From an uncultured Fretibacterium sp. (lineage in GTDB: Bacteria > Synergistota > Synergistia > Synergistales > Aminobacteriaceae), in the NCBI GenBank assembly GCA_946186205.1, contig CAMHMH010000007.1:1-64000 (forward strand): DNA of 64,000 nucleotides. Direction: 5' to 3'. Position 1 is the first letter of the stretch, and each line of letters begins with the position of its first letter. Below the pieces are notes generated by a model. That model was not told where the DNA came from, did no database searches, and worked only from the letters and a program-made list of their open reading frames with translations. Position numbers and translations under genes: made by a program. Shown piece after piece: positions 7,893 through 17,076 of this stretch.

Positions 7893-8726
7893 GTGCATAC
7901 CATTATGAAAAAATTATTATGTGTGTTTTTGCTCGCGTCAATGATTTTTGCGGGCGCGGCTTCGGCGGCTTCTCACAATGTCGGGCTTTTGACACAGCTC
8001 AACATGACTCAGGCTGAGTTCCAGACCTATATGGACGCGGCTTTGTCGTCAGGGCTTTGGACTCTTTTCACGGCGGAGGCTGCAGACCCGGCATTCTTCG
8101 TGTTCTATGATTCTCTCGTTGCAATGCAGCTAGGGCTTGACAAGGGTGAAGTTGATGAAATAGATCTCCCGGAGGCTGTCGCAGAGTATATGCTCAACAC
8201 AAATCCGAACTACTCAATCGCGGCCATTGCTGTAACCAAGCCGATATATTTTGCGTTTGGCTTCCGTGAAAAGGACGGCGCGAATCTCCGGGACAAATTC
8301 AACACGGCATTGCAGGCCATGAAAGCAGACAAGACTCTTGCGGCATTGCGTATGGAATATGTAGTGAATCCCGGAACAGGTCCGCTTGAGGCTGTGAGAT
8401 TCAACAAGTTCGAGGGAGCTGACACAATCAAAGTTGCTGTAACAGGAGATTTGCCCCCGATAGATTTTGTTGCGGCGGATGGGACTCCGGCGGGCTTCAA
8501 CACGGCCATACTTGCGGAGATCGGCAAAAGGCTTAAAGTGAACATTGAGCTGCTGAACATTGAGTCGGCTGCCAGGGCTTCGGCTTTAGCGTCCGGGCGT
8601 GCTGATGTGGTTTTCTGGTTTCAGGTTCGAGCCGGGGAAGGTGTACAGCCCGATGTGCCTTCAGGGGTCATACTGTCAGAGTCATATTACGACTGGACGA
8701 AGTATCTTCACATTCGCAAGAAGTAA
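7893..8726 (+). CDS. Second orphan lobe-swapped solute-binding-like protein
   Basis: A paralogue of the preceding gene: same signal-peptide design, same order of C-lobe-like then N-lobe-like halves, and a near-identical end (YYDWTKYLHIRKK). The start is best placed at ATG 7905, which begins the Lys-rich signal peptide MKKLLCVFLLASMIFAG and has an AGGAGGTG site ten bases or so before it; ATG at 7893 lies too close to that site. A TATAAT at about 7870 may give it its own promoter. The tandem pair probably arose by local duplication. The amino-acid carboxylate-binding TxxR motif is again absent. Function not known beyond probable ligand binding in the periplasm. Confidence 0.8.
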   Translation: MHTIMKKLLCVFLLASMIFAGAASAASHNVGLLTQLNMTQAEFQTYMDAALSSGLWTLFTAEAADPAFFVFYDSLVAMQLGLDKGEVDEIDLPEAVAEYMLNTNPNYSIAAIAVTKPIYFAFGFREKDGANLRDKFNTALQAMKADKTLAALRMEYVVNPGTGPLEAVRFNKFEGADTIKVAVTGDLPPIDFVAADGTPAGFNTAILAEIGKRLKVNIELLNIESAARASALASGRADVVFWFQVRAGEGVQPDVPSGVILSESYYDWTKYLHIRKK

Positions 8727-8740
8727 CAATGAGAAAATTT

Positions 8741-8781
8741 TTGCAGCCGGAGATTCTGACTCTCTGACTGCAATTTTTTTT
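8741..8781 (+). terminator. Intrinsic terminator after the binding-protein pair
   Basis: TTGCAG (8741-8746) pairs with CTGCAA (8768-8773), followed by eight T residues. The loop is long and may contain a weak inner stem. Confidence 0.7.
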
Positions 8782-8785
8782 GTGA

Positions 8786-10147
8786 TTAAACGCTTCCGAC
8801 ATTCATAATCTGACTCGCAACCGCAAAATACATCGTGAGGCTTCCCGCGTCAACAATCGTCGTTACGATAGGAGCTGCCATCAATGCAGGGTCAAACCCT
8901 AGGGACTTTGCGAGAAGGGGCAGCATTCCTCCGACAGTCTGAGCGAATATCACCGTCGCAAAAAGACTTATCCCCACCGTTAGCGACAAAAGCCAGTCCC
9001 CGCTCATAGCGTACTTGTAAAAGAAGTTGACGAACGCGAGCCCCCCGCCCACAATCAGACTGACTCGAATCTCTTTGAACAGAACGGTGAAAGCGTCCCG
9101 GAGCTTGAGTTCACCGACAGCAATCCCGCGAATCACGAGCGTTGAAGACTGAGAGCCGGCATTCCCGCCCGTGTCCATTAGCATTGGTATTGACGCAATC
9201 AGAGCAGGAAGGGCGGCAAATACAGACTGGTAATGATTGAGGATTGACCCTGAGAGAGTCGCGGAGATCATCAGCACCATCAGCCAAATGACTCGCTTCC
9301 TCGCAAGCTCACCGACTCCCATCGACAAATACGGCTCATCCATCGGAAGCATGGCCGCCATCTTGTGAAAGTCCTCGGTGCTTTCCTCCTCTAATACCTC
9401 CATAGCGTCATCAACCGTAACAATCCCGACAAGGTGATTCAGAGAGTCGACAACAGGAACGGCCATAAAGTCATATTTCTGGAATATCTCCGTAACTTTC
9501 TCGCGGTCATCGTTCGTGTTGACGGTGATTAGGTTCGAGTCGGTCATAATGTCGCCGATCTTGTCAGCATACTGAGACAAAAGCATAGTCCTTACTGTAA
9601 CGACTCCGATTAATATTCCTTTGGGGTCAGTAACGTAGCAGGTGTAGAGGGTCTCTTTGTCCGTTCCGACCTCGCGGATGTGCCTGAAGGACTCTTCAAC
9701 GTTCATGTCAGGACGAAGGGAAATATATTCGGTGGTCATAATGCTTCCGGCTGAGTCTTCCTGATACTGCAAAAGCTGGTTGATACCCCTGCGAGTCTCC
9801 GGGCTTGCGTTTGCGAGTATGCGGTTCACGACATCGGCGGGGAGTTCCTCTGCAAGGTCAGCGGCATCATCAAGGAATAACTCATCAACAATGCGTCCTA
9901 ATTCGGGAGCTGTGAGCTGTGATACGAGAGCTTCCTTTGTGTCGGGGATAAGGTGCGCGAAAACTTCTGCGGCCATGTCCCTGCTTAATGCCCGGAACAA
10001 TACGACTCTTTCTTCCGGCTCTAGCTGCTCTATAGCGTCGGCTATGTCTGCGTCGTTCATATCTTCCGTGATTGCTCTGAGTTCGCGTATGTTCTTTGAT
10101 TCGGCGAGTGATTTTATTTTTTCGAGTGTCTCTGTGATTTCGGGCAT
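8786..10147 (-). CDS. mgtE: MgtE-family magnesium transporter
   Basis: About 453 residues in the standard MgtE order: a cytoplasmic helical N domain (repeats such as LFRALSRDMAAEVFAHL), a CBS pair (SIMTTEYISL..., MAVPVVDSLNHLVGIVTVDDAMEVL), then five membrane helices containing the pore region (MLMDTGGNAGSQSSTLVIRGIA). The start is set at ATG 10147 (MPEITETLEKI), preceded by AGGAGG at 11 bases, rather than 10192. It forms a homodimeric Mg2+ channel gated by Mg2+ binding in the N and CBS domains. No M-box riboswitch is visible upstream. It stands alone, convergent with the binding-protein genes. Confidence 0.95.
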   Translation of the reverse strand: MPEITETLEKIKSLAESKNIRELRAITEDMNDADIADAIEQLEPEERVVLFRALSRDMAAEVFAHLIPDTKEALVSQLTAPELGRIVDELFLDDAADLAEELPADVVNRILANASPETRRGINQLLQYQEDSAGSIMTTEYISLRPDMNVEESFRHIREVGTDKETLYTCYVTDPKGILIGVVTVRTMLLSQYADKIGDIMTDSNLITVNTNDDREKVTEIFQKYDFMAVPVVDSLNHLVGIVTVDDAMEVLEEESTEDFHKMAAMLPMDEPYLSMGVGELARKRVIWLMVLMISATLSGSILNHYQSVFAALPALIASIPMLMDTGGNAGSQSSTLVIRGIAVGELKLRDAFTVLFKEIRVSLIVGGGLAFVNFFYKYAMSGDWLLSLTVGISLFATVIFAQTVGGMLPLLAKSLGFDPALMAAPIVTTIVDAGSLTMYFAVASQIMNVGSV

Positions 10148-10239
10148 GGATTTCTGCACCTCCTGTGTAGTATCAGTGAAGAATTTTATCACGTGCGCTT
10201 TATGATAATATACAGCAAAAATCGAGGAGAGTTTTTTTC

Positions 10240-10899
10240 ATGTGGGATGTCATTCTGAATTTCATTGACAGGCGCAAAATGTGGGGATATTTATTAGCAT
10301 TTGTGCTTGGAATAGTGTGTACTGTTCTCTATTGGACGTATGCAGGAAGAGATGAACGCATTGCATATTTGGATGATAAAAACATGAGGCTTGAGAAGCA
10401 TCTTAATGAAACACTAAACCAGCTTAAAGAGAGAAATATTAGTAACGGAAGTACAGAAGATTTTCATAATGCAATATCTCAGCTTCAGAAAGAAATTGAC
10501 ACAGGCAAAAAGACTATAGCAAGCCTTGAAGCTGAAATAGAAGCACAAAACAGGAGACTCTCTGAAACAGGTAAAACTATTGCAATAAAAGATGAAACTA
10601 TACGCCAGCTTGAAGCCCAATCTGCCAGCAACAAAAACATAGCTGACAGCAATGCTGAAAAGTTGCAGGAATTTAGGACACAACTTCGGGCATCGCAACT
10701 TCAGGTAGCCGGGCTTCAGAAAGAGATTGCAATTCTTAAATCTGAAAAAATCGTACAATCTCAAAAATTAACAGAAGCTGAAAAACGGATTTCAAAATAT
10801 CATTTTGAGTCACAAGAAAATACTAAGGTAACTAATACCTCCTCTGGGAAAACCTCCCCAGTTAGGCCAGTTAGGCGAGTTACAAGAAAGGTTAAATAA
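10240..10899 (+). CDS. Membrane-anchored coiled-coil protein of unknown function
   Basis: A 219-residue protein with one N-terminal membrane helix (WGYLLAFVLGIVCTVLYWTY, residues 15-34) and then a long Glu/Lys/Gln-rich coiled coil (about 45-185), ending in a basic tail. GAGGAGAG precedes the ATG and a GATAATATA sequence suggests a promoter just upstream. Codon use is more A-rich than in neighbours, which may indicate transfer or relaxed selection. The shape recalls envelope spacer or division-associated coiled-coil proteins, but there is no family motif I recognise. Confidence 0.7.
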   Translation: MWDVILNFIDRRKMWGYLLAFVLGIVCTVLYWTYAGRDERIAYLDDKNMRLEKHLNETLNQLKERNISNGSTEDFHNAISQLQKEIDTGKKTIASLEAEIEAQNRRLSETGKTIAIKDETIRQLEAQSASNKNIADSNAEKLQEFRTQLRASQLQVAGLQKEIAILKSEKIVQSQKLTEAEKRISKYHFESQENTKVTNTSSGKTSPVRPVRRVTRKVK

Positions 10900-10920
10900 T
10901 GAATAAGGAAATGAGGTAAA

Positions 10921-10962
10921 AAAATCTGCCCCCGTTTTTGTTTCGAGAGCAGAAATATTTTT
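10921..10962. terminator. Probable bidirectional terminator
   Basis: AAATCTGC (about 10922-10929) pairs with GCAGAAAT (10949-10956), with T residues after it on the plus strand and an A-run before it that gives TTTTTTT on the minus strand. The loop is about 19 bases, so it is a moderate call. Confidence 0.5.
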
Positions 10963-10980
10963 GTGAACTGTGAGAGGCTG

Positions 10981-11340
10981 CTACCTTCTTCTTTTCCGTG
11001 CGATTTCCCGCGCTATTTCCTTTGCTCTGTCGGGAAGGTAGTCCGCTCTGTCATTCGTTGCCTGAGTGTATGCTCTTGTCCTGCTGTAACCGTCATCAAT
11101 GTATGCTTCAGCGTCTTCATCTCGTCCCCATTCGATCCATTGCTTTTGTTCCTCGCTGAGGACTCTCCACACTGCTTTTGATACATTCCGTTTCAGGTCG
11201 GTATATACTTGGTTCAATCTTCTGTCAGCGCGCGCGAATGATTCATTGCTCATCAATCTTCCGTACTCTTTGTTGCTGAGTGCGAACGACGGGGCAGCGA
11301 GAATTAATACGAGTGCTACAACTGCGAGAAAACGTTTCAT
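10981..11340 (-). CDS. Secreted LprI-like (DUF1311) protein
   Basis: A 119-residue exported protein: signal peptide MKRFLAVVALVLILAAPSFA, then a segment with the LprI/DUF1311 pattern (FARADRRLNQVYTDLKR ... LSEEQKQWIEWGRDEDAEAY), then a basic tail. The family is named for a mycobacterial lysozyme inhibitor; most bacterial members are uncharacterised periplasmic proteins. The four cysteines of classical LprI are absent, so this is a reduced version. It lies downstream of folC on the same strand, 22 bp away but with its own AGGAGG site. Confidence 0.7.
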   Translation of the reverse strand: MKRFLAVVALVLILAAPSFALSNKEYGRLMSNESFARADRRLNQVYTDLKRNVSKAVWRVLSEEQKQWIEWGRDEDAEAYIDDGYSRTRAYTQATNDRADYLPDRAKEIAREIARKRRR

Positions 11341-11362
11341 GATGTAATATCCTCCTTGTGAT

Positions 11363-12658
11363 TCATTTTCCGAGATTATACAGCATCGGCCTAATGTACC
11401 CGATCAAATAGAGGCTTCCGCAGACTAGAGTCAAATCATTTCCATTCTTCACGGATTCTTTCACGGCTTCTATTGGCTCATCGAACGCAGAAAGACTCCG
11501 CCACGAAAATTTTTGCGCTGACCTCATAAGCTCGTCAGGTTTTGTGGCTCTTGCCATTCCCGGAACAGTTGTAACATAAAGCGAGGGATTGAGATTTTTG
11601 CTCATAAGCTCAAGGCAGCCCGCGTAATTCTTGTCTCTCATTGCCGCGTAAACAACGCAGATTTTCTTATCCGGCCATAACTCTTTGACGCTCATGCAGA
11701 GTTTCATAACGCCGTCATAATTGTGTCCTCCGTCAAGAACGATGAGAGGATTCTTGCTGACTGTTTCGAGTCTCCCCGGCCATTTTGCTTTGAGCATTCC
11801 CGCACGTATTGAGTCCTCCGTGATTTTCGGGAATGAGTCACGAATGAACGACACAGCCGAGAGTGCCAACGCCGCGTTGCTGACCTGATAGCCTCCGATA
11901 AGACTCGTGCGCAAGTTCCTCAGCTCAAGATTATTCCCGTAAAAGTCGAAAGTATTTCCCTCAGCCGTAACTTTAACATTGTCGACTCTTGCCTGCTCAT
12001 TTACGACAAAGGGCAGTGCTTTTTTCTCCGCGCAAATATTCCTGAACATGCTGACAAGGGACGAATCGACTCCCGAAAATACAGCGGGTACATTTTCTTT
12101 GACGACTGCAAATTTTTCACCTGCGATTCCTTCGAGCGTCGGCCCTAAATATTCCGTGTGGTCAATCGACACTGAAGCAATGACGCTGCACACGGTGTTA
12201 TTCATTGTGTTAGTTGCGTCGAGCTTTCCTCCGAGTCCCGCCTCAATGACTCCCGCCTCGATCCCTTCACGCCTCGCAAGCTCAAAAGCTCCCGCCGTAA
12301 GAAGCTCAAAGTATGATGGCAGATCTTCACCGGGCATAATAAGACTCACGGCGAAATTCACAGCGTCAACCCACGACTCAGCGGATAATTCCCGGCCGTC
12401 AATCATGAGTCTTTCACCCGGGCTTTCAAGGTGTGGGCTTGAATAGAACCCTGTCTTGTAACCTGACTCGCTGAGAATTGACGAGATGAAAGAACCTGTA
12501 GAGCCTTTGCCGTTAGTGCCGACGATGTGAACAGACTTGAAGGAGTTTTGCGGATTGTTCATGCGTTGAAGGAGGCGTGAAATTCTTTCGAGTCCTGGGA
12601 TGATTCTGTTGTCTGAATGTGAATAGAGAAGTTTTTCGAGAGAGTCAAAATTTTTCAT
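11363..12658 (-). CDS. folC: Folylpolyglutamate synthase / dihydrofolate synthase
   Basis: A 431-residue Mur-ligase-family enzyme. The P-loop is in VGTNGKGSTGSFISSIL (about 46-62), the second ATPase region is SIDHTEYLGPTLEGIAGEKF and the C-terminal glutamate ligase domain has LDGGHNYDG. It adds glutamate to dihydropteroate and folates in the cytoplasm. It lies at the 3' end of the division cluster, after the SPOR-domain gene. A hairpin with a T-run separates it from that gene, so it may have its own transcript. Confidence 0.95.
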   Translation of the reverse strand: MKNFDSLEKLLYSHSDNRIIPGLERISRLLQRMNNPQNSFKSVHIVGTNGKGSTGSFISSILSESGYKTGFYSSPHLESPGERLMIDGRELSAESWVDAVNFAVSLIMPGEDLPSYFELLTAGAFELARREGIEAGVIEAGLGGKLDATNTMNNTVCSVIASVSIDHTEYLGPTLEGIAGEKFAVVKENVPAVFSGVDSSLVSMFRNICAEKKALPFVVNEQARVDNVKVTAEGNTFDFYGNNLELRNLRTSLIGGYQVSNAALALSAVSFIRDSFPKITEDSIRAGMLKAKWPGRLETVSKNPLIVLDGGHNYDGVMKLCMSVKELWPDKKICVVYAAMRDKNYAGCLELMSKNLNPSLYVTTVPGMARATKPDELMRSAQKFSWRSLSAFDEPIEAVKESVKNGNDLTLVCGSLYLIGYIRPMLYNLGK

Positions 12659-12682
12659 GATAAGTTCTCCTTTTCAGAGGGT

Positions 12683-12710
12683 AAAAAAATAGAGCAGGTG
12701 ATTTCCCTGC
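12683..12710 (-). terminator. Terminator after the SPOR-domain gene
   Basis: GCAGG (12694-12698) pairs with CCTGC (12706-12710) and the A-run at 12683-12689 gives a T-run on the minus strand. Confidence 0.7.
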
Positions 12711-12730
12711 CCTTGTCGTGATTCTGAGAG

Positions 12731-13444
12731 TTATTGCTTCATTGGAGGGAATGAGAAACTTGATTTGAAGCCGAGTTTTTTCATTGCGTCGACCATCAAG
12801 CCTGCCTGATATTTATTCTCTCCTGCCTCAACCCAAACTTTTGTGTGCCTTGACGCAGGATTTTGGTAGACCTTTGCGGGGTAACCTGCGAGCTTGATTT
12901 TCTTTGCGATTTTTTCTGCCTCAGCTCTTGAAGGATACGCGCCGACTTGGACTCGCCATTGTTTTTCGGGCGGAAGGTTAGTCATGTTGACTTGTCCTCT
13001 TGGCATGGCCGGGGCTGGGTTTCTTTTAGGCTCAGAAGTTTTAGCGGGCTGAGAGACTGCCGGCTTCACGTCAGAAATTTTCGGATTGACGGTATTTTCT
13101 GCGACTGCAAGAACGATGTTCTCATTTGCTGCTTTGTCGCTTGCTTTGATTTCAGTTTTTTTTGCTGACGGAGTCTGTGATTTTTCTGCTGTTGTGATTC
13201 CGCTTGTCTCTTCCTGACGGGACGGAGTTTTATTTCTTTCGGCCAAGACAGCGGGTGAGTCTGCGTAAGCCTGCGTTGAAGTGATTTCCGGTGAAGTCTG
13301 AACGCCGCTCGTGAAAAAATGACGGCCTGCAAGCACAAGGAGTACTAATGCTGAAACTCCCACAATCGGGAGAACCATATCACCGAACGACGGAAATATA
13401 CCGCGCTTTTTGAGTCCTCTGCGGTTAGTTGTTCTTCTGCTCAT
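12731..13444 (-). CDS. SPOR-domain cell-division protein
   Basis: 237 residues: a short basic cytoplasmic N-terminus, one membrane helix (VLPIVGVSALVLLVLAG, about 24-40), a long low-complexity Pro/Lys/Thr linker and a C-terminal SPOR domain (WRVQVGAYPSRAEAEKIAKKI ... WVEAGENKYQAGLMVDAMKKLGF, about 160-230). This is the FtsN/DedD-like design. SPOR domains bind glycan strands lacking peptide side chains at the septum. The gene begins four bases after ftsZ ends, so it is a co-transcribed divisome component. Confidence 0.9.
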   Translation of the reverse strand: MSRRTTNRRGLKKRGIFPSFGDMVLPIVGVSALVLLVLAGRHFFTSGVQTSPEITSTQAYADSPAVLAERNKTPSRQEETSGITTAEKSQTPSAKKTEIKASDKAANENIVLAVAENTVNPKISDVKPAVSQPAKTSEPKRNPAPAMPRGQVNMTNLPPEKQWRVQVGAYPSRAEAEKIAKKIKLAGYPAKVYQNPASRHTKVWVEAGENKYQAGLMVDAMKKLGFKSSFSFPPMKQ

Positions 13445-13447
13445 GAT

Positions 13448-14752
13448 TTAATCCCTGCGGTTCTTTCTGTAAATTGCTGGCTGATCGTAGATTTTTTTCG
13501 GCATACCCATAAAAGCGTCGCGCTCGTTAGGATTGGGCTGTGAGAGTCTTGCTTCCTCAAGTCCGACTCCTTCCTGCTGTCTTCGTTTCTGTTCGTAGAG
13601 AGTGAATAGAGTCCTTCTAGGCGGCGCGGGAGTCTGTATGACCTGCTGAGGGGGCTGCTGCTGCTGTGCCGGGGGCTGCGGCATCGGAATTGTCTGGCCT
13701 GTAACGGGTGCTGTAGGGACTTGCTGAATTACTCCCTGATTGCCGCGTCCTGCGATTCTGATTCTTGCGGCCTGACTCTGTGCTTCTTCCGGGAATGTCG
13801 CTATCAGTGTAACGTGTACTTTGTCGCCGAGTGTGTCATCAAAAACATGACCCCAGATCACTTGAGCGTCCTGATCTGCTTTCTCCTCAATGATTTTCGC
13901 TGCGTCGGTCATTTCCTGAAGCATTATCTCAGTGCCTGTTGTTACGTTGAGAAGAATACCTGTCGCGCCTGTTACGGGCATTGTCATCAGCGGCGAGTCG
14001 ATTGCATTCTGTGCGGCTTTTCTTGCGCGGTCTTCGCCTTCGCCCTCACCCATTCCCATTATTGCCGTGCCTGCGCCTGTGAGGATTGCTTTTATGTCAG
14101 CAAAGTCAAGGTTAATGAAGCCGGATTTTGTGATCAAGTCCGTTACTCCCTGAACTGCCTGACGGAGTACTTCATCAACTTTCTTGTAAGCGTCGGCGAC
14201 TTTCATTTTGAGGCCGTTTTCCATCTGAAGCAGCTTGTCATTCTCGACAATAAGAAGCGCGTCAACATTTTTCTTGAGGTGTTCTATTCCTTCCTCAGCG
14301 GTTCGCATTCTCCTGCCCATCTCAAAGCCGAAAGGTTTCGTAACGACTCCGACAACAAGGACTCCCATATCCCTGGCGGCTTCTGCGATAACGGGGGCTG
14401 CTCCTGTGCCTGTTCCGCCTCCCATGCCCGCCGTAACAAAAAGCATATCCGCGCCCGTAATATATTCTTTGATTCGGTCAATGCTTTCTTTTGCGGCATC
14501 TGCTCCGACTTTGGGATTTGCGCCCGCGCCGAGTCCGCGAGTAAGAGTCTCGCCCAGTATGATTTTGTTCGGTGCCTGATTCATGTCGAGTGCTCTTGCG
14601 TCAGTGTTGGCTGCTACAAAATCCACTCCCTGAACGTTAGACTCTATGATGTGATTCAGGGCGTTTCCTCCTCCGCCGCCTACACCAAAGACTACTATCT
14701 TTTCATTCTGACGGATATTGTTATTGGTGAGCTTGAATAAATTATCATTCAT
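13448..14752 (-). CDS. ftsZ: Cell division GTPase FtsZ
   Basis: 434 residues. The GTP-binding loop GGGGGNALNHI, the tubulin signature GMGGGTGTGAAP and the T7 synergy loop region (NLDFADIKAIL) are all present. A Pro/Gln-rich linker (about 320-370) leads to a C-terminal peptide ending YDQPAIYRKNRRD, the tail that docks FtsA and other partners. AAGGAGGAG precedes the ATG. It polymerises into the Z-ring at mid-cell. It lies in the order ftsQ-ftsA-ftsZ, as in many dcw clusters. Confidence 0.98.
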   Translation of the reverse strand: MNDNLFKLTNNNIRQNEKIVVFGVGGGGGNALNHIIESNVQGVDFVAANTDARALDMNQAPNKIILGETLTRGLGAGANPKVGADAAKESIDRIKEYITGADMLFVTAGMGGGTGTGAAPVIAEAARDMGVLVVGVVTKPFGFEMGRRMRTAEEGIEHLKKNVDALLIVENDKLLQMENGLKMKVADAYKKVDEVLRQAVQGVTDLITKSGFINLDFADIKAILTGAGTAIMGMGEGEGEDRARKAAQNAIDSPLMTMPVTGATGILLNVTTGTEIMLQEMTDAAKIIEEKADQDAQVIWGHVFDDTLGDKVHVTLIATFPEEAQSQAARIRIAGRGNQGVIQQVPTAPVTGQTIPMPQPPAQQQQPPQQVIQTPAPPRRTLFTLYEQKRRQQEGVGLEEARLSQPNPNERDAFMGMPKKIYDQPAIYRKNRRD

Positions 14753-14814
14753 TTTGGCGTATTCTCCTCCTTTGTCTGTGATTGTATTTTATTTTTCACG
14801 GCATGACAAGCAGG

Positions 14815-16254
14815 TTAGAACAACTTTTTGAACCTGTCCATCCATGCCTTTACCATCTGTCCGACATTCTCGCGCTTTGGCTCTTCAGGCTCTTCATATC
14901 CGCCGTCATCACTGCCATCACCATAATCATCTCCCTCGTCATAGCCAGACTCATATTCTCCCTGGTCGTAAGGCTCTTCGTCTTCATATATTCCGTCAGT
15001 GTTGCGACTCCTGCGTTCTGCGCGCTTCTGTTCCTGCCGTCCCCGCTGCTCTGAGTTCTGAGAGAGTCCCGGCAAAATCTGATCTGACTCCATGAACATG
15101 TAGGGATCCTGCTCAACCAGGACTTGATACCTGAGAATCCCGGCCGCGCTAACGTATGAAGCATTATTGAGTCCGGGGGGCATAGCGTATATAGGCTCAA
15201 TGACTTTGCGAACGGGCATCTGCAAAATATCTTCAAGCATTTGCTCAATGCCGGGAGTCGCGCTGACTCCTCCTGAGAGGATTATACCGTTTGGGAAATG
15301 CTGAGGCGTGCACTCTGCAAGGGCTTCACGTATATACTTCCCGAAAAGCTCCTCAATTCGCGCAAGGATTATCTGATACGCATACTCTATATCTATACCG
15401 TAGCGATTCATTTCCTCATCGTCAAGATCAGCCGCAAAGATACGCTTCTTGATATGCTCGGCTTCCCCCGGTGATATGTGGAGAACCTGCACAAGGTCAT
15501 TGCGTATATGCTCGCCGCCTATAGGTATGCTCATGACCCTGAAGGCCCGCCCGTTACGGTAAAGAACGATTCCCGTTGTCCCTCCGCCTATGCAGATCGA
15601 TATACAGCCCGCGCGCATTTCCTCATCATATACTGCTCCTAACGACGAGGCTAACGGCTTCAGAACGAGTCCCTTCACTTCAAGCCCGGCAGTTTGCACG
15701 CAGTTCACGATATTCTGCGCGTAAGTCGTCGGCACTGCTACTGTTTGCATCCATATATCAAGCTGGCTTCCGTTCATGTTGAGAGGCTCATCAATCGGAC
15801 GGCCGTCAAGCTCATAGCTCGTTGGTATAAGGTGAAGGGAGTACATATTGTTGCGGGAAGCTGTAGCAAGGACAGAATTTGCGCGCGCACGGTCTATTAC
15901 CCGGTCAAGGTCTGACTCCTCTACAGCTTTTGACTCGCGGCCTCCAAGCGTTACCATTCCGTGAGTCGACTCGCTCTGAACATCCATTGCGTTGAAGGCT
16001 ACTACTACATTGCTGAGTCGTTTCGCTGAAATTCCCGTTATGCTCTGTGCGTCCTTAAAGGCTTTCTCTACTGACTGCCGGGCATCCTGATGACTTACGA
16101 TTATACCTTTAGAGATTCCACGCGACTGAGAATAACCGAATCCCACAACACGAATGCCATCGGGATAACGGCTGTCCCTCTCAGCTACTATCACAGTAAT
16201 TTTCGTAGTCCCTATACTTAATCCCACAAGGAGATTATCAGATCTTCCCGGCAT
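14815..16254 (-). CDS. ftsA: Cell division protein FtsA
   Basis: 479 residues with the actin-like fold: phosphate-1 loop VGLSIGTTKITVIVAE, SHS2 1C subdomain (RGISKGIIVSHQDARQSVEKAF), phosphate-2 region (CISICIGGGTTGIVLYRN) and adenosine loop (GIILSGGVSATPGIEQML). After residue 400 there is an unusually long, highly acidic Tyr/Gly/Asp/Glu linker, ending in an amphipathic membrane-targeting helix VGQMVKAWMDRFKKLF. It tethers FtsZ to the membrane. AAGGGGA precedes the ATG. Confidence 0.97.
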   Translation of the reverse strand: MPGRSDNLLVGLSIGTTKITVIVAERDSRYPDGIRVVGFGYSQSRGISKGIIVSHQDARQSVEKAFKDAQSITGISAKRLSNVVVAFNAMDVQSESTHGMVTLGGRESKAVEESDLDRVIDRARANSVLATASRNNMYSLHLIPTSYELDGRPIDEPLNMNGSQLDIWMQTVAVPTTYAQNIVNCVQTAGLEVKGLVLKPLASSLGAVYDEEMRAGCISICIGGGTTGIVLYRNGRAFRVMSIPIGGEHIRNDLVQVLHISPGEAEHIKKRIFAADLDDEEMNRYGIDIEYAYQIILARIEELFGKYIREALAECTPQHFPNGIILSGGVSATPGIEQMLEDILQMPVRKVIEPIYAMPPGLNNASYVSAAGILRYQVLVEQDPYMFMESDQILPGLSQNSEQRGRQEQKRAERRSRNTDGIYEDEEPYDQGEYESGYDEGDDYGDGSDDGGYEEPEEPKRENVGQMVKAWMDRFKKLF

Positions 16255-16299
16255 TTTTCTTTACGTCCCCTTCTTTATTGCTGTAATTTTGTATATGAA

Positions 16300-17067
16300 T
16301 TATAGCTTGTGCAGTACAATTTTTCCCTCATATGTAGCATCTATAATGTAATTCCCGCCCTCAGATATTAGTCTCGTAAACAGCTCGTCAATCTCAGCTC
16401 CTAAGTCATGACCTGAATACTTTCCCCGCTGAATGTAAAGCTGAAACTTCTGCCCTTTGTGCGAGAGCCTGAGAACAAACAAGTCCATTCCCGCGCGCCG
16501 TTCCCACATAATATCGTCTGCTGCCTCGTACCATTTGCACCCGCGAAACTCATCAAGGAATGAGGCTATCACTTCCGTAGAAATCGGCGACTTGAAGACT
16601 CCCGCTGTCGGTGTCTGTACCTTTATTCCTTCCTCAATGTTTCCTTCTTCAGGGATCCTCCACACCAAACGCCCGGCGTTGTCATCGTTCTGTCGTCCTC
16701 TCTGAAAGAGCCACATTCGGCCGTCCCGCGAAATGCACCAAATTTTACCGCGCCAATCAACTTTTACCCACGCCGCGAGCCATTCGATTTTTGTCGTGAA
16801 GCTCCCAAGCCCGGACATATGAGTGTCAACTGTTACGGGCATGTCTCGTTCAAGAAATTCTTTCATACCGTCAGCATCTTTCAGCATATACGGCCAAAAC
16901 GTAAGACACCTTTTCGGGAACACTTCCCACAATCTGCGCTCCAATATAGGCGACTGAGATTCTACCCTGTAATCACTCAGCGTGAACCAGTACTTATAGT
17001 CCCGCATATACATCAAGCCTCCCGCTGCCAGTGCCAGAAAAAATAATCTTGACGAACGGAAACGCAC
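16300..17067 (-). CDS. ftsQ: Cell division protein FtsQ/DivIB-like
   Basis: 255 residues with one N-terminal membrane segment (LFFLALAAGGLMYMR), then a POTRA-like stretch (LSDYRVESQSPILERRLWEVFP) and a beta-domain with conserved pattern (FLERDMPVTVDTHMSG ... WLAAWVKVDWRGKIWCISRDGRMW). The call relies on position between murB and ftsA as much as on sequence, since FtsQ diverges fast. The start is GTG 17067, nine bases after the murB stop, with no strong ribosome site, suggesting coupled translation. It acts in the periplasm, linking early and late divisome. Confidence 0.85.
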   Translation of the reverse strand: MRFRSSRLFFLALAAGGLMYMRDYKYWFTLSDYRVESQSPILERRLWEVFPKRCLTFWPYMLKDADGMKEFLERDMPVTVDTHMSGLGSFTTKIEWLAAWVKVDWRGKIWCISRDGRMWLFQRGRQNDDNAGRLVWRIPEEGNIEEGIKVQTPTAGVFKSPISTEVIASFLDEFRGCKWYEAADDIMWERRAGMDLFVLRLSHKGQKFQLYIQRGKYSGHDLGAEIDELFTRLISEGGNYIIDATYEGKIVLHKL

Positions 17068-17076
17068 AGCAAATCA

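Noticed and set aside
10148-10239. M-box magnesium riboswitch upstream of mgtE
   Set aside because: Only about 45 bases separate mgtE from the divergent gene's promoter region, too short for the roughly 160-base M-box, and no matching conserved stretches are visible.
13721-14740. Long open frame on the plus strand opposite ftsZ
   Set aside because: It is a mirror of the codon bias of ftsZ: Cys/His-rich with no domain pattern and no ribosome site, while ftsZ itself is certain.
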